Assembly: GCA_036768485.1 (NCBI GenBank)
Contig: JAVLUZ010000271.1
Span: 3,268,309-3,332,308, forward strand
DNA from: Mermis nigrescens
Taxonomy: Eukaryota; Nematoda; Enoplea; Mermithida; Mermithidae
Length of the DNA: 64,000 bases
Reading direction: 5' to 3'
In this document: piece after piece, positions 53,701-63,813 of the stretch
Layout: each line of letters opens with the position of its first letter
Position numbering within the stretch: the stretch's first letter is position 1
The notes under the pieces: model-generated
The model's input: the letters and a program-made list of their open reading frames with translations, nothing else
Databases searched by the model: none
What the model was told of the DNA's origin: nothing
Translations under genes and position numbers: made by a program

Positions 53701-56700
53701 TATCTGAGGTGAAAAAATACATGTTGTATGCATTAAGCCGGGTAGTTTAACATGCAGGCATGGGCCCATGGATGAAATCGGCTGTACGCATTACGCATTA
53801 ACCGAGTACGCATTATCCCATGCTATTGCCTTATGTTTTACATGGCCTTTTGGTCCGGACCTAGCAATACTGTACTCATTATGCGAGAAAACGCATTATC
53901 CCGTGTACGCATTATCGAAGTTCGACTGTACAAATTTTGCCCTTTTAAAGATATATAGGACAGACAAGTTTTCAAATCGGAGCGAAGCGCCGAAAATTTT
54001 CAATTTACCACCTTTTTACAGTTTTTATCTTCTTAAAAATCTTTGTACATGTACAAAGATTGTCCTGAAAAGTCTTTGTACATCGGGAAAAATCTTTTGG
54101 CGGATACAAAAAAACACTGTTTTGCACATGCAAATTTTTGTATACTTTAATATGGTACAGTAACGATTTCGATGTGGTAGAACAGTTATTCGGCCTTTAG
54201 TAGTGTATTTGGCTAATTTTTGGGTTTCTGAATATTTGACATTTTTCCATTTTTCCATTCTAAGCGCAGTGTTGCTCATTACCAGATTTAATTTGCATAT
54301 TACAATTTTTGTAATACTTCTGATTTTGTAGTACAAGTTGTTTTAGCTTTCTCAGTCGAGTTTTATGTGAGCATTCCATCAAAAGCTCATAAAAATTTCG
54401 GCACTTCGCGCCGAACTAATATATCAACTAAATTCAGGCCGAATTATCACATTTAGGAGCACAGTCTTTCTGTATTTGTCGAAGATTTTTGCTGATGTAC
54501 AAACACGTTTCAGGACCATCTTTGTACATGTACAAAGATTTTTGAGAACAAAAACTGTAAATAGGTGTAGAATTCCTTATTGCAAATTCTACCATTTTAA
54601 AGATTTTCAGGGGGTAAGCAGCTGCAAAAATGGAGCCGCTTACCCCCTTCCTCTGAAAATGGCCGAGAAATATACATGTGACAGGGTTTCGGCCATCCCC
54701 CATCCACGCTTTGAAGTCCCGAACTTCCTTGAAAGTCAGAAAATATTTACACCACCCTCCCCCATTTTTTGGCGAAAACCTGCGCTTTTTAGCTATTTTT
54801 ATGTGTTTTTACCATTTTTGATCTAGTCGCTGACCCCCTCCTTCTAAAAATGGCGAGGGACCCCTATCCTAGATTTACAGCTGTTACATGTATACTGAGG
54901 GACCCTCATAAAATTTTAAGCGGCTACATGCATGTTTTATAGTGATAGTTTATCTATTTACTCTAGCTCACATTCTAAAATAATGTATCACTTCGTGAAA
55001 TTCTAATAGTTAGGTACACTTTTGCCATACTAAAGAATTAAGTTCAAAAAATTCAACGGGTTTTCACCAAAAATCGTCTGACAGTGACTTGTGTCTTGGA
55101 CCCTGAGGGGGTAATACCCCTCTCCCTCTATGGAATGTGTGATGTCTCATTTATTACATCCAATACCTATTGCATCCAATCGCTGCAGCAGCAGTAGCAG
55201 TAGCGAAGATTCAAATGATATAGAGTGTGCTAATAGCAGCGACATGGACTTTGATTGATGATTCAGACAATGAAAAACTGGACTAAATTTGTTTCTTGTG
55301 ACATAAATAGTAATAAAACTTGATATGAAAAGGTGCACCTAACTTTGCGCTTGCCATTGACTACTGAATCGAGCAGTTGCTCATTATTACTTTTCCTATG
55401 CCCACCCCAAATATGTGTCATGCAATAATATTTTCCTTGTCTGACCCGCCAGCCAGCCCCGGCCCCGGCCCTGGCCCCGGCCGGCGCCGCTGGATTTCCA
55501 GCCCTGGTACCGCCCCGGCACCGGCCAGAAAAAGTCGCCCTGGTCGATCACTAGTATCAGATGCTCTGATCGACATTAGGTGCCTAGTCGATTATAGATC
55601 TTAAGTCAGACGTATAATGCTTAGGTCAATTTAAAAATTTGGCGTCGATGCACCAAAATTTTTGAGATTTTCGGCTAAAAAAGCAAAGGTGAGTAAGCAG
55701 TAAAAAATCGAATCTTCAAATTTATTTTGGGGGATAAGACGTGCCCCTATCCCCTGGATACGGAGTAGCCAATAAGAATTAGATTTTATTTTTGGACAAA
55801 AGATTAGAGATGAACTTTATTTTTGATAAAAGTATTAGCTTTCAAATAATCTAAAACCTTAGTAAAACGGTTTTGGGTGCTCCATTAAGTGTAAATTATA
55901 ATGCATTATCCCGCTTAATAAAAGGTTAATACAAGCAAAAAGATTGGCATTGGTGTAGCTGGTTCACATATGTATTAAGATAGCCACGTTATAGGTACGT
56001 ATACAGCAAGTAGTATCCGGTGAAAGCTGCCACCTAACTGGTTTGATTTGAGTCAAGTCGAAAACAAATAAGGCAGTCATCAGATTTTTCCAGTAGATTC
56101 ATGTGACTGACCAAAATGTTGGTGCCAGCGTTTAAAATAAGCCTAAGTAATGGGATGCAACTCGCGTCGCTCGCTTCGCTCGCTCCGCTCGTCGCATCCC
56201 ATTACTCAGGCTTATTTTAAACGCTGGCACCAACATTTTGGTCAGTCCATGATACTAAGCCTAAGCCTAATCAGCTGGTAAACCAGCAAAACATCACGAA
56301 TACCTTGCAATCTTTATCGAAATTAACCAGCGTTAGTCGATTGGTTATGGTTCTGGACTTTAGAGCAAGGGGTCCACGTTTCGAATCCGACTGCCAGCAA
56401 CTTTCTCTCGTTTCCTCAGATGCTATCGACCGCACACATACGCCCTTATAATATGACTATGTTAATACATATGTGAACCAGCTACACGAATGCCGAACCA
56501 GCTACACGAATGCCAGCGCGAAGCACCAGAATTTCTCTTGGTGTTCGGGTGGGTAGGATTGCCTTGTTTGAAACGTTATAATGGACTAAGCGTTTCTAAT
56601 TCTGCCCAGTGTTTTCTGGTCAAAAAAAATTAGACTTTTTATTCAGACCAACCAATACCTAGGTATATCAAATTATGCGAGAGTCAGCATCATTTTGAAG

Positions 56701-56849
56701 ACTGGCACACAGCAGCCATTCTAAGTAAGGCAGACAGAACCCTCAGACCCCAAAAGAACATTCATTCACCTATCATTAGGTATGATGAAATAGAGACATA
56801 AAAATTCTTACATGCGCGATGGAAATATTTGTATCTTATCGCCTGACAT
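38794..56849 (-). CDS. vha-14: V-type ATPase subunit D, complete, 5 exons
   Basis: V1 central-stalk (rotor) subunit coupling ATP hydrolysis to proton pumping at endomembranes. Exons: 56812-56849 (38 bp), 43872-43989, 42766-42958, 40059-40229, 38794-39014. All introns are GT-AG; 741 bp gives 246 residues plus stop, the usual family length. The protein begins [13 protein letters not shown] (the Met codon is split by intron 1). It continues with [19 protein letters not shown], the signature [37 protein letters not shown]-type [38 protein letters not shown] and a lysine-rich coiled tail. This two-helix coiled-coil layout fits the family. Intron 1 is 12.8 kb and packed with transposons. Agreement with nematode VHA-14 is closest. 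An AG precedes the ATG by 0 bp (TATATTCAAG), compatible with trans-splicing but not shown. Confidence 0.95.
39060..39250. repeat. AT-rich low-complexity tract in a vha-14 intron
   Basis: Almost entirely permutations of AATATTAAT / ATTAATATT. Lies in the intron before the last exon. Confidence 0.8.
41602..42362. mobile_element. non-autonomous hAT element with 8-bp target duplication (family B)
   Basis: The ends CACTGTTTTTTTGTACAAGG and CCTTGTACAAAAAAACACTG are near-perfect inverted repeats. TGCAGCAC flanks both sides (41594-41601, 42363-42370). The 761-bp body holds paired GTACAAAGATTTTT/GTCTTTGTACATGTACAAAG stretches and two TTTCGGCGCTT(A/G)GCGCCG hairpins. Relatives: 52477-54119 (interrupted), 54340-54600, 60285-60719 and about 62970-63415. 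Lies in a vha-14 intron. Confidence 0.9.
42370..42755 (+). repeat. dispersed repeat family F, adjacent to the hAT element
   Basis: Starts ATGAAAATTCTGGGGGAGTG and ends CCCAACCCCCCAGGATTATG. Contains CTTTCTAGAGCATAAAAACAT and GGCGCGAAGCGCC. The hAT element sits just inside its left edge, and the right edge is 10 bp from exon 3 of vha-14. Confidence 0.6.
43428..43790. repeat. ~39-bp minisatellite TAGCTATATAGCCTTTTTGG
   Basis: About nine degenerate units, each with a palindromic TAGCTATATAGCT-like core followed by CTTTTTGG(A/T)xTCA.AAAA. Divergence rises to the right. Lies in the intron between vha-14 exons 2 and 3. Confidence 0.8.
44440..44960 (+). repeat. two adjacent family A copies
   Basis: Direct repeat: CATAGGTGGGCAGCA at 44449 and CATAGGTAGGCAGCACC at 44671, each followed by the same TGGTATGGCG(A/G)AAAAACA and ATC..TATCCATTGGCATCAA(G/A)A series. 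Likely independent insertions or a tandem duplication in vha-14 intron 1. Confidence 0.65.
44970..45990. repeat. gene-free intronic stretch with GATCAAAGTAACCC words
   Basis: Contains scattered, both-orientation copies of GTGATCAAAGTAACCCATCAC-like words (45000-45020, 45360-45400, 45490-45520, 45670-45690, 45900-45940). This suggests a worn foldback. No coding sequence. Confidence 0.4.
45996..47580 (-). repeat. block R copy C, inverted and 5'-truncated
   Basis: On the minus strand it ends TTCGCGCTAATGCGCTACCT next to ATGATTG. The interior has the TTTACAC-rich units found in copies A and B and the 34940-35450 fragment. It stops at 47580, where the next transposon's target duplication begins. 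Confidence 0.65.
47589..48465. mobile_element. hAT-like element with CCCCGG-rich inverted ends
   Basis: Starts TAGAGCTGTGCCGGGGCCGG and ends GGCCCCGGCACAGCTCTA. Flanked by GTATTGAT (47581-47588) and ATATTGAT (48466-48473), 7/8 identical. The ~100-bp arms are almost pure GGCCCC/CCGGGG repeats; the middle is AT-rich and carries a family A copy. Pro/Gly ORFs across the arms are artefacts. Confidence 0.75.
48721..49400. mobile_element. diverged MITE of the TAGCAAAG family (copy C)
   Basis: The left arm (TGCTCCGACGAAACAAAAAG, AGGAGGGGAATATGGAAAAG) and the inverted right arm (CTTTTCCTCAGTCCTCTC, TTGTTCCATCGGAGCATTTT, ending GCTA) match 2061-2857 with heavy divergence. Contains GCATGCCTGTGAAA, absent from the other copies. 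Confidence 0.6.
50140..51850. repeat. 1.7 kb inverted repeat with ~0.6 kb arms
   Basis: Left arm 50140-50800 and right arm about 51345-51850 are inverse copies. Landmarks: the CGACCTAAGCATCTATACAT minisatellite, GGATCGAGCCGTTTAATCGT / ACGACTCGATCC, AGAGTTGCCTGCAACT and GCTAAACTTAAGAATA. The centre is a 0.5 kb TIR/SINE-like element. The left side of the right minisatellite is the target of the 51845 hAT-like element. Confidence 0.75.
50817..51344 (+). mobile_element. palindrome-plus-tRNA-like element (copy 1)
   Basis: Same sequence as 55946-56494. It starts GGCATTAGTGTAGCTGGTTC but has lost the right terminal repeat. The core is a long hairpin (about 50985-51125): CTGACCAAAATGTTGGTGCC...GGGATGCAACTC and the inverse, with a CGCTCGCTCCGCTCGC loop. 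A tRNA-like stretch follows (A box TTAGTCGATTGG at 51213, B box GTTTCGAATCC at about 51260). Confidence 0.7.
52477..54119 (-). mobile_element. family B hAT copy interrupted by a pogo-like element
   Basis: The segments 52477-52767 and 53929-54119 are collinear with the inverse of 41602-42362 when 52768-53928 is removed. The right end is GGATACAAAAAAACACTG. The target duplication is not recognisable. Confidence 0.7.
52768..53928. mobile_element. pogo/Tigger-like element with TA target duplication
   Basis: Begins CAGTCGAACTTGCTTAATGC and ends GCATTATCGAAGTTCGACTG; TA flanks both sides. CAGTCGAAC...GTTCGACTG ends with TA duplication are typical of pogo/Tigger (Tc1-mariner order). The interior repeats TACGCATTA/TGCATTATC near both ends. 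The 1161 bp show no intact transposase. Confidence 0.85.
54340..54600. repeat. family B hAT fragment
   Basis: Contains TTTCGGCACTTCGCGCCGAA, GATGTACAAACACGTTTCAGG and TTTGTACATGTACAAAGATT in family order. No ends. Confidence 0.55.
55946..56494 (+). mobile_element. palindrome-plus-tRNA-like element with 32-bp TIRs (copy 2)
   Basis: Left end GGCATTGGTGTAGCTGGTTC...TATTA, right end TAATACATATGTGAACCAGC...GAATGCC, a 32-bp inverted repeat. The last 20 bases are repeated directly at 56493-56514. The interior has the same long hairpin and the same tRNA-like segment (A box near 56333, B box near 56380) as 50817-51344. It lies in vha-14 intron 1, about 320 bp from exon 1. Confidence 0.75.
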
Positions 56850-57274
56850 CTTGAATATAAATAAACGTTTTTATAATGTGTAAGCTGATCAAAACTTGCA
56901 GCAGCTTCAATCAAAATTATCCCTGATTAGGGCCCTTCTTAGGCAAGCACAGCTATTGTGATACGACCGCCATTCATAGAACCATGAACCGCGTGGTTGG
57001 TTGATCTTCTTCAGCAGAAAATGCGACATGTGAATTACGTACAGTAAATATCATATTGTTGGATAAATTACAACCATAGTATCACTTCAATTAAATCCCT
57101 TTTTATTGAATTCAATCAAACAAAATAAATCGTTTTTGAAGGCACGCTGATATTACGTGCGTGGCAAGCAATCAAATGCCGTATTTCTTTTTAACATGAT
57201 ACGGCACAAACTGATAATCCAAGCAGAATGCACACGCATATGCATGTACATCTTTACACCTTACGAAAGATACC

Positions 57275-57826
57275 TATAGTCTGTTTCATTTATTCGAGAG
57301 CTTTTTAGTTAATTCTTTTAAGGGCTACAGTAAGCGAAACAAGACGAATTACTGTAATTCGGTAGATCAGCTCAGTGAGGGCGATTGGCTGGAATTCTTC
57401 CATTTCTAATGCACTAATGAGCCTATATAAATTTAATTTAGGCGTTTAATCAGTGCTGGTACATACTACAGTAAGAGAGCTAAACAAAAAGCTATCGGGT
57501 GGAATCGTGCCCGAGGTTGCTTCGACAGCAAGCAGAGGTTTTACCACTGAGCTATGAGGTAGTTCGCGGCGTTTCTTAACATTTTAGTCTATTGTGTTTA
57601 AAGTGTCAACTAAGGATAAGCTGAATGCGCGATTTTTATCTTCAAGTTGATTAATTTGCCGGAAGACAAGAATAAATTATGTCGCAAAAATGTTATTGAA
57701 AAACCCTTGTCTGCTACGTAAACTACAGTGAGATCTAGCGAACCACAGTAAATAAGAAATAAGGGGTTACTGTAGCCTCGAAAAGATTTACTGAAAAAAG
57801 CTCTCGGATAAATGAAACAGACTATA
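57275..57826. mobile_element. TIR element with an embedded tRNA-like gene (copy 2)
   Basis: TATAGTCTGTTTCATTTATT...CCGAG at one end and CTCGGATAAATGAAACAGACTATA at the other. It is in inverted orientation relative to 1494-2048, as shown by the tRNA-like part (minus strand, 57490-57560; A box inverse of CCACTGAGCTA, B box degenerate). Confidence 0.75.
57490..57560 (-). other. tRNA-like sequence inside a TIR element
   Basis: The minus strand reads TAGCTCAGTGGTAAAACC, a good tRNA D-arm/A box, then TGTCGAAGCAACCTCGGG, shared in part (GTCGAAGCAAC) with the copy at 1763-1833. The B box, GGCACGATTCC, is degenerate. Probably not functional. Confidence 0.5.
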
Positions 57827-58424
57827 CATACAGTGTTCCACGAAACCTTGTGCATGGATTATAGTTCTTGAGACAATGCAATTCGATAACAGAAGCGGTT
57901 TAAACTGAAGCAGTAATCAAGATACTGTACATAGCAATTGATAAGCATTATAGTTTTACTATGTAATTAGAGTAAGCCATCTAGAAACCACTTTTTCTAG
58001 CTGCTCTCCGAATCGCTGAAAATTAATTTTCATGCACAAGGTTTCGTGAAATAGACTATACATAGTTAGAATGAGACGTGCCACGCGCAATAAACCGCAA
58101 CTGTTGCATAAGTAGACACTTTTACGTGCCTGTACACACCAATCAGTCCCCGTTCGAATGAAATAATGGGAAATAACCCAATTTGCTTGAATACCTACAC
58201 CTGAGCGCACCACGCCACTGCGTGCACCTTCAATAGTTTATTTTTTAACGTGGTGCATGAATTCACTCAGCAAAACAACTTCCTTATCACTGTAACACCC
58301 AAAATTCTTCATCATTTAACCGGTGCGACTTATAAAATATTCGCTACAAACTCGGCCGAGCAGCGAAAATTCAAGTGCTACAGTAATAAGCAAATTAGTC
58401 CACGAGCGAACTCGTGCACTATAC

Positions 58425-58592
58425 ATAGTCTGTTTCAAATAGTTTGGGCATAAATTTTAAGAATTTTTAACGACAGTATGCCGACAGATTACGATAATTG
58501 GTATGTGAGATCAATGCTATAACAGCAATCAGTCAGCTTGTTCTCGGAAGTATAGTTAAAATGTATGCCCGAACTTGTGTGAAACAGACTAT
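58425..58592. mobile_element. short AGTCTGTTTCA TIR element
   Basis: About 168 bp with inverted ends CATAGTCTGTTTCAAATAGTTTGGGCATAAA-type (left) and GCCCGAACTTGTGTGAAACAGACTATG (right). Interior: CCGACAGATTACGATAATTG and CAGCTTGTTCTCGG. A near-complete sibling follows at 58618-58783 in the opposite orientation. Confidence 0.7.
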
Positions 58593-58617
58593 GGCTTAAA
58601 AAGAGTTTTCTCCTACT

Positions 58618-58783
58618 GCAGTCTATTTCACACAAGTCTGGGCAAAAATTTCAAAACTTTTTACAAGAAACTGACTGGTTGCGATATAGCGTCGATCTGG
58701 TATTATAATTATCGTAATCTGTCGGCATACTGTCGTTAAAAATTCTTAAAATTTATGCCCAAACTTATGCGAAACAGACTATA
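58618..58783. mobile_element. short AGTCTGTTTCA TIR element (sibling)
   Basis: CAGTCTATTTCACACAAGTC...GCCCAAACTTATGCGAAACAGACTATA. Same interior words as the preceding copy, inverted. Confidence 0.7.
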
Positions 58784-59298
58784 ATTCTTAAAAATGCGCA
58801 GAATAAAATTTCGACTTTCGTAAGTCTAGAATGCTAATTCAATTGACGACCTACTGAGAAACTTTGAACAATAAAAAGCACACATTGAAAGGCAGATAAA
58901 ATGTTGCGAAAATGCGCGGATGTTTTGTCTTATATTTTGATTTGTGAATAACAGAAAAACTAAGGTTGGTAATCGTTAAAAGATCCTTAGTTGCTGGATA
59001 ATGAAGCGTTCTCATTGAAACTTTGTTGGAATACTTTTCACGTGAGAGAATGTTCAGACTTTCCTTGTTGAGAAAAAATTTTCAAATAACATTCATTTCG
59101 ATCTTTGATCTAAATATTAATGACAAAGGGTTTTAAACTACATTTTTAGCTTTATCACAAAATTTTCTGCCAGAATACCTGGGAAAAAACACAAATTGAC
59201 ACCGACTATTGCAGCGAAAAACGAGATTTAAAAATTAACGGTATTTAAATAACGTTGACGTCCGCCAACGCTAGGACAAACAAACGTACATAAATGCT

Positions 59299-62200
59299 TT
59301 AGGCACTGAATAATTTACAAACATCCTCGTATTGTATATCATCAACGCATCGGCCCTTCAAAGGCCCTTCGGCGATGCGAACCGAAACGGAGAAATTTTT
59401 CTCGTTCAATTTTTCCAAAACGGCTTTGCAGCCTCTGTAAGCCCCATTGACAATGAGAACTTTTTTGCCAAAGGCCGGAATAACCGTTTCCAAATATTTT
59501 TGATCCAACTCGACGAATCGATCGGCCGAATCACCCAACAGGCGCAACCGACCGACGTACAAATCGATCACTTTCTCCACAACGCCTTTCTGTTTGTACA
59601 ATTTTGCGTCTAATTTCTTGCCGATTATCTTAACAACGATATCTTCGTGCAGCCAGTAATCTTTGCGATTTTGCGCCTCTTTTCGCTTTTCTTCCATTTC
59701 GCGAATCTCTTCCAAAGCCGATTTTTTCGCGACCGATTTAGAACCACAGGGCTGTTCGCCTGAACGATTTGAATATCGATGATTGGCTATTTATCTTTCA
59801 TCGAAAATTTGAACGATGTCGAAATTGGGCCCATAAAACGATTTGAAATTCAATTGTACAGGGTGGGTAAAAAACGAATCGCATATCGGACCTTGTAACT
59901 TCTTAACCCCGAAAGCAAAATGGAATGCGGTTTGCTTTGGTACAAAGCCTATTATATCTGCATTGAGAAACAAAAGTGATAATCATACTACTTATATACG
60001 TTGTCCAAAAGGGACAAGCAATTTAGCAAAAGTCGTTTTTTAGTCATAAGGCAACTGTCAGAAATTTTAATTGCATTTGTCAACCTCCAACTTCACATAA
60101 CTAACTCTGTGACAGTTGAAAGAAACTTCTTTTATTCTGAAGCCACTTTATCTCGCTATCATTGAAGTAATTTGTTTTACGGCATTTCGGGTTATTGTAA
60201 GATAATAACACTTCAATCAAAAGTTGCACGTTTTAATAACTGCTTGTAAATTAAAAACGTTGATTACGTATGCACCGGTAGGAACCCAATGTTTTTTTTT
60301 GTACAAGGTCCGTTTGTACATGTACTAAGATGGTCCCCAAAATTCTTAGTACATTTTGTACACTCAAATTTTTGGGTACTACAATGTGGTACAGTATGTA
60401 GCGATTTTAGTAAGGTAAAAACAGAGTTGTTCAACTTTTAGTAGTGTATTTTAGCTAATTTCTGGGTCTCTTGGCGCAAAAATCACTAAGAACCGTCTAA
60501 AATTCTGACATTTTTCCTTTTGAAATGCAATTTCTGCCATTATAAAGATTCATAGATCACACAATTACTCATTTCGGCGCGAAGCCCGGAAATTTCTGCG
60601 AATTTTACCTTTCTTGCAGTTTTTGTCTTCCCAAAAATCTTTCTTTGTATATGTTTAAAGACGGTCCCGAAACGTCTTTGTACATCGGAAAAATTTTTGC
60701 CTAATACAAAAAAACCGTGGGTAGGAAAAGTGCATTTGCTTACATAGGCTTAACTGACAAAAATAAAAATAAGGAGAGGAGAGAATCCTGTCCAATTATC
60801 TTTTTCTGTTGAAAGTCATTGTAGAATAATGAAAAACGACTTTCACTAAATTTAGTACAAACCACAGGTCCCTGCATGCAGTGATCTTAAACAAAGCAAA
60901 CTGCGTTTAATTGGTCGAGTATTTAAGAACTTATTAGGTCCAGCGAATCGTTTTTATACCCACCCAGTACCCATTCTGTAAATATGTTAAATAGCAAACA
61001 TAGGTGGACAGCAGCCGAATTATAGAGGGTCCGATGAAGCAAAATCGCCAAAAATGGCACCTAAAATTCAATTCTAGAGGTCCATCGATTTTTAGGGGGG
61101 GGCTGGATTTCCAGGGAGCTTCAGCAGACCCGCAGACCCCCATATCCATGTGTGATGGAAAAGATTCCATCTAGCATTACAAATACAGAATAGCAAACCT
61201 GCACGATTTTTATAAAAACACATGGGGTGAGGGTTGAACTTTCCAGAATCCTAAGACGCCTAACCCATAATCTAGTACACCCCACAATTGAATTTTTGTT
61301 ATTTTTTCGTGAATATGTACTTTTACGTGAATTTACTCTATCAGACCCCCTCCCAGAATTTGGTTGCTGCTACGTACGCTCGTAAAATTAGAAATCTTTA
61401 CAAAAGAACTGTAAAAATAATAAAGCGAAAACACGAAGGTAGCGAGGCAAAAGTACATATGTAGCATTCCGCAATTCTGAATGATCGCATGCGAACAATC
61501 TCAACCGAAGAACTTACATTATCGATATTTCCATTTTTATTTCAAAACGCATACGTGTAATCACATATGAGCGAGGGGCGTTTGGAGCTTACACCCCAGA
61601 ATCTTAAAAAATTCGCAGAATACGGTAGATTCCCTAAATTAAATTTTTGACACTTTTTTGGCGATTTTGCCTCATCATACCGCCAGCATTCGGTTGTTAC
61701 TCATGTGTGTTTGTAATAAAAACCGTTAAAAAGCATTATTTTTGACTAAAGAAATGAATACATTTCTTGGATAAAAGAAGAAAATGCCCAAAAATAAGGA
61801 TCTTTTTCAAGCGGATATTTCCAAAATTTTAATAATCTGAATGTATGCGTATAACAAGGGGCGGATAACAGGACAGTAGATCATACAATGTCTCATGCAT
61901 ATTCGCTTACACTTTAATAATTCTGATTGTGAACGACAGACGCTTAATTTGAGATACGAAATACTGTCGAATTATGTAAGACAATAAAGTCAAATCAAAT
62001 GAGAAAACAAAATGAAAAAATTTGATTCAATAACTCAGAAATATTAAATGTAGAGTATGAGGACCATACACGTAAGAGGGGGATGGGGGATCCCTCCAAC
62101 CAAAGTCGGTCTTCCTCCCTCCAACCAAAGTCGGTCTTCCCCCATCCCCCAAAGCCAGAAAATTTTCGACCCCCCCCGAATCTAGAAAAAAATTCGAATT

Positions 62201-63813
62201 TTTTGACCATTTTTAGGCGTTTTTTGACCAAAAATTGGAGGTCTTTTCCCCTAAAAATGGCCGGGGACCCCTTCCCTACAAAATTCCGAGCCATTTCATA
62301 TATGATGAAGACCCAAAAGTTTAACATAAAGTCATTGTCAACGTCTATATTTTCTGAAACATTAGTAAATAAATGATTTTTGTCCATATACTCGTTTACA
62401 AAAAACCTTATCTTTCGAAGAAAACCCGAGAGCCTGCCTCGGCAGAAACTTTTAAGTAGTGCAGAAAAACACGATTAAATATAGAATACGAAAACTCTAA
62501 ATTTGAGTGGAGACAATTTTCGAGATGTAGCGGATCTCTAATTTTTTAAGAACGTCAAAAATAACCGACTTTCTTTCGGCCATATGAATATACGAAAAAT
62601 ACGTTTTATTTTTCTATTAAAACCCGATAATCCGTTTCGGTAGGAAGGAACTGTCAGGAACTGTAGAAAAACAAGTCGAATATGGATTCGGGACACAGAT
62701 TTCAAAAGTTATATAATGGAAGTGGAGAACGACCAAAAAAAATACGGGTGGGAGCTAAAAGGATGGCGGTATAAAAGCTTCTCAAAAACCAACCCGCAAA
62801 TCCCCAAAATTCTATTTTTTAACATTGATTCATTTTCTCGTTATTTTTGCGCTAGAACACAATGAGAAATTTCTAAAAATCATTATCGTATGTGCCTATT
62901 AAACCATTGTTTTGCCTAATGAACCTTTAAATTTTTCTCAAACCCCAAAGATCCCCAAAATTCAGGCCCCCACGGTTTTTTGTATTCGGCAAAGATTTTT
63001 CCCGATGTACAACGACTTTTTGGGACCGTCTTGTACATGTATATACAAAGATTTTTGGGAGGACAAAAATTGCGAAAAAAGTCTAAAGTTCGCAAACATT
63101 TTCGGCGCTTCGCGCCGAAATGAGTAATTGTGTGTTCTATATATCTTTATAATAGCAGAAATTGCATGTCAAAAAGAAAATTGTTAAATTTTTTGGCGCT
63201 TCGCACCGTTTTAAGGCGATTTTTAGTGATTTTTACCCTCAGAGACCCAGAAATTAGCTAAAATACTCTACCAAAGGTCGAACAACTCTGTTTTTACCAC
63301 ACTAAAATTGCTACTGTACCATATTATAGTGCCCAAAAATGTGTGTGTACAAAATGTACAAAGACTTTTGAGGACCATCTTTGTATATGTGCAAATGGAC
63401 CTTGTACAAAAAAAAACTGCCCCCTCCTATGTATGTACGGGGACGACTCTACGTAACACAGCCAATCTTAATGCATTTATATCATCGTTGTATGCTATGT
63501 AAATTACCGGTTTGGGCCTTTTTGTACTGCTTTGAAGTCTTTTTAAACAAATCGTTCACTGCCAGAGACGACGGCGTCTCATTAATCGTAGTTTTTGGCA
63601 ATTTAAATTCTATCTTGGTGTCATCCTGCTTTTGAAATTCCCGCATCGCCTCTTCGGGCGCGTTGGGCTCCTTCATTTCACTCTGAGCTTTTTCGGCCTG
63701 CTTTAACACCAAGTCCATGATACGCTCTTCGTCGTCGGCATCCTGCTTTTGTTTTTTAGCCAGCCTCTCTCGCCTTTCCTCTTCTTCCTGGTCAATGTAC
63801 TGTAGGTACCAAC
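59299..63813 (-). CDS. kin17: KIN17 DNA/RNA-binding protein, 3' part (two exons)
   Basis: Conserved nuclear protein of DNA replication/repair and RNA processing. Exon 63508-63813 starts in phase (G|GT) with GWYLQYID, the end of the conserved KIN17 winged-helix region, then an acidic/basic coiled stretch (QKQDADDEERIMDLVLKQ) and a low-complexity linker. Donor CCG|GTAATT. The final exon, 59299-59759, joins through a phase-1 Gly codon and encodes KKSALEEIREMEEKRKE, DYWLHEDIVVKIIGKKL and the tandem SH3-like/KOW end (LETVIPAFGKKVLIVNGAYRG, GPLKGRCVDDIQYEDVCKLF). Stop at 59299-59301. The N-terminal zinc finger and winged-helix exons must lie beyond 64000. The 3.7 kb intron is full of repeats. Confidence 0.93.
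60285..60719 (-). mobile_element. family B hAT element with 8-bp target duplication, in the KIN17 intron
   Basis: GGTAGGAA at 60277-60284 and 60720-60727. The ends near AATGTTTTTTTTGTACAAGG and TAATACAAAAAAACCGTG match family B. It is 435 bp, internally deleted relative to 41602-42362, and keeps TACTAAGATGGTCCCC and TTTCGGCGCGAAGCCC. Confidence 0.8.
62083..62200 (+). repeat. direct duplication CCTCCAACCAAAGTCGGTCTTCC
   Basis: Two adjacent copies of a ~26-bp unit at about 62093 and 62120 in a C-rich stretch of the KIN17 intron, followed by runs of C. Overlapping ORFs are artefacts of this composition. Confidence 0.6.
62970..63415 (+). mobile_element. family B hAT element in the KIN17 intron
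   Basis: Begins CACGGTTTTTTGTATTCGGC and ends ACCTTGTACAAAAAAAAACTG. Interior TTTTCGGCGCTTCGCGCCGAAA and GTACAAAATGTACAAAGACTTTTG. No clear 8-bp duplication. The right end is about 90 bp from the KIN17 exon. Confidence 0.7.

Larger units (their letters stand above)
51845..55553. mobile_element. hAT-like element with GC-rich ends hosting nested transposons
   Basis: Starts TAGTGATCGACCGGGGCC and ends GGTCGATCACTA, with GGCCCC repeats inside both ends. The flanks GTATAGAT and GTATCAGAT agree apart from one inserted base and both come from the minisatellite unit. The 3.7 kb interior has a family B hAT copy (52477-54119), itself split by a pogo-like element, and a second fragment (54340-54600). 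No transposase ORF. Confidence 0.65.
56850..59298. other. intergenic region between vha-14 and KIN17
   Basis: Holds the vha-14 5' flank, a tRNA-like-bearing TIR element (57275-57826), two short AGTCTGTTTCA elements (58425-58592, 58618-58783) and the KIN17 3' flank. No further coding sequence is supported. Confidence 0.55.

Noticed and set aside
55147..55338. Ser/Leu-rich ORF at a CAGCAG stretch
   Set aside because: Short and composition-driven, it sits inside a non-coding transposon, and no start or splice context supports it.
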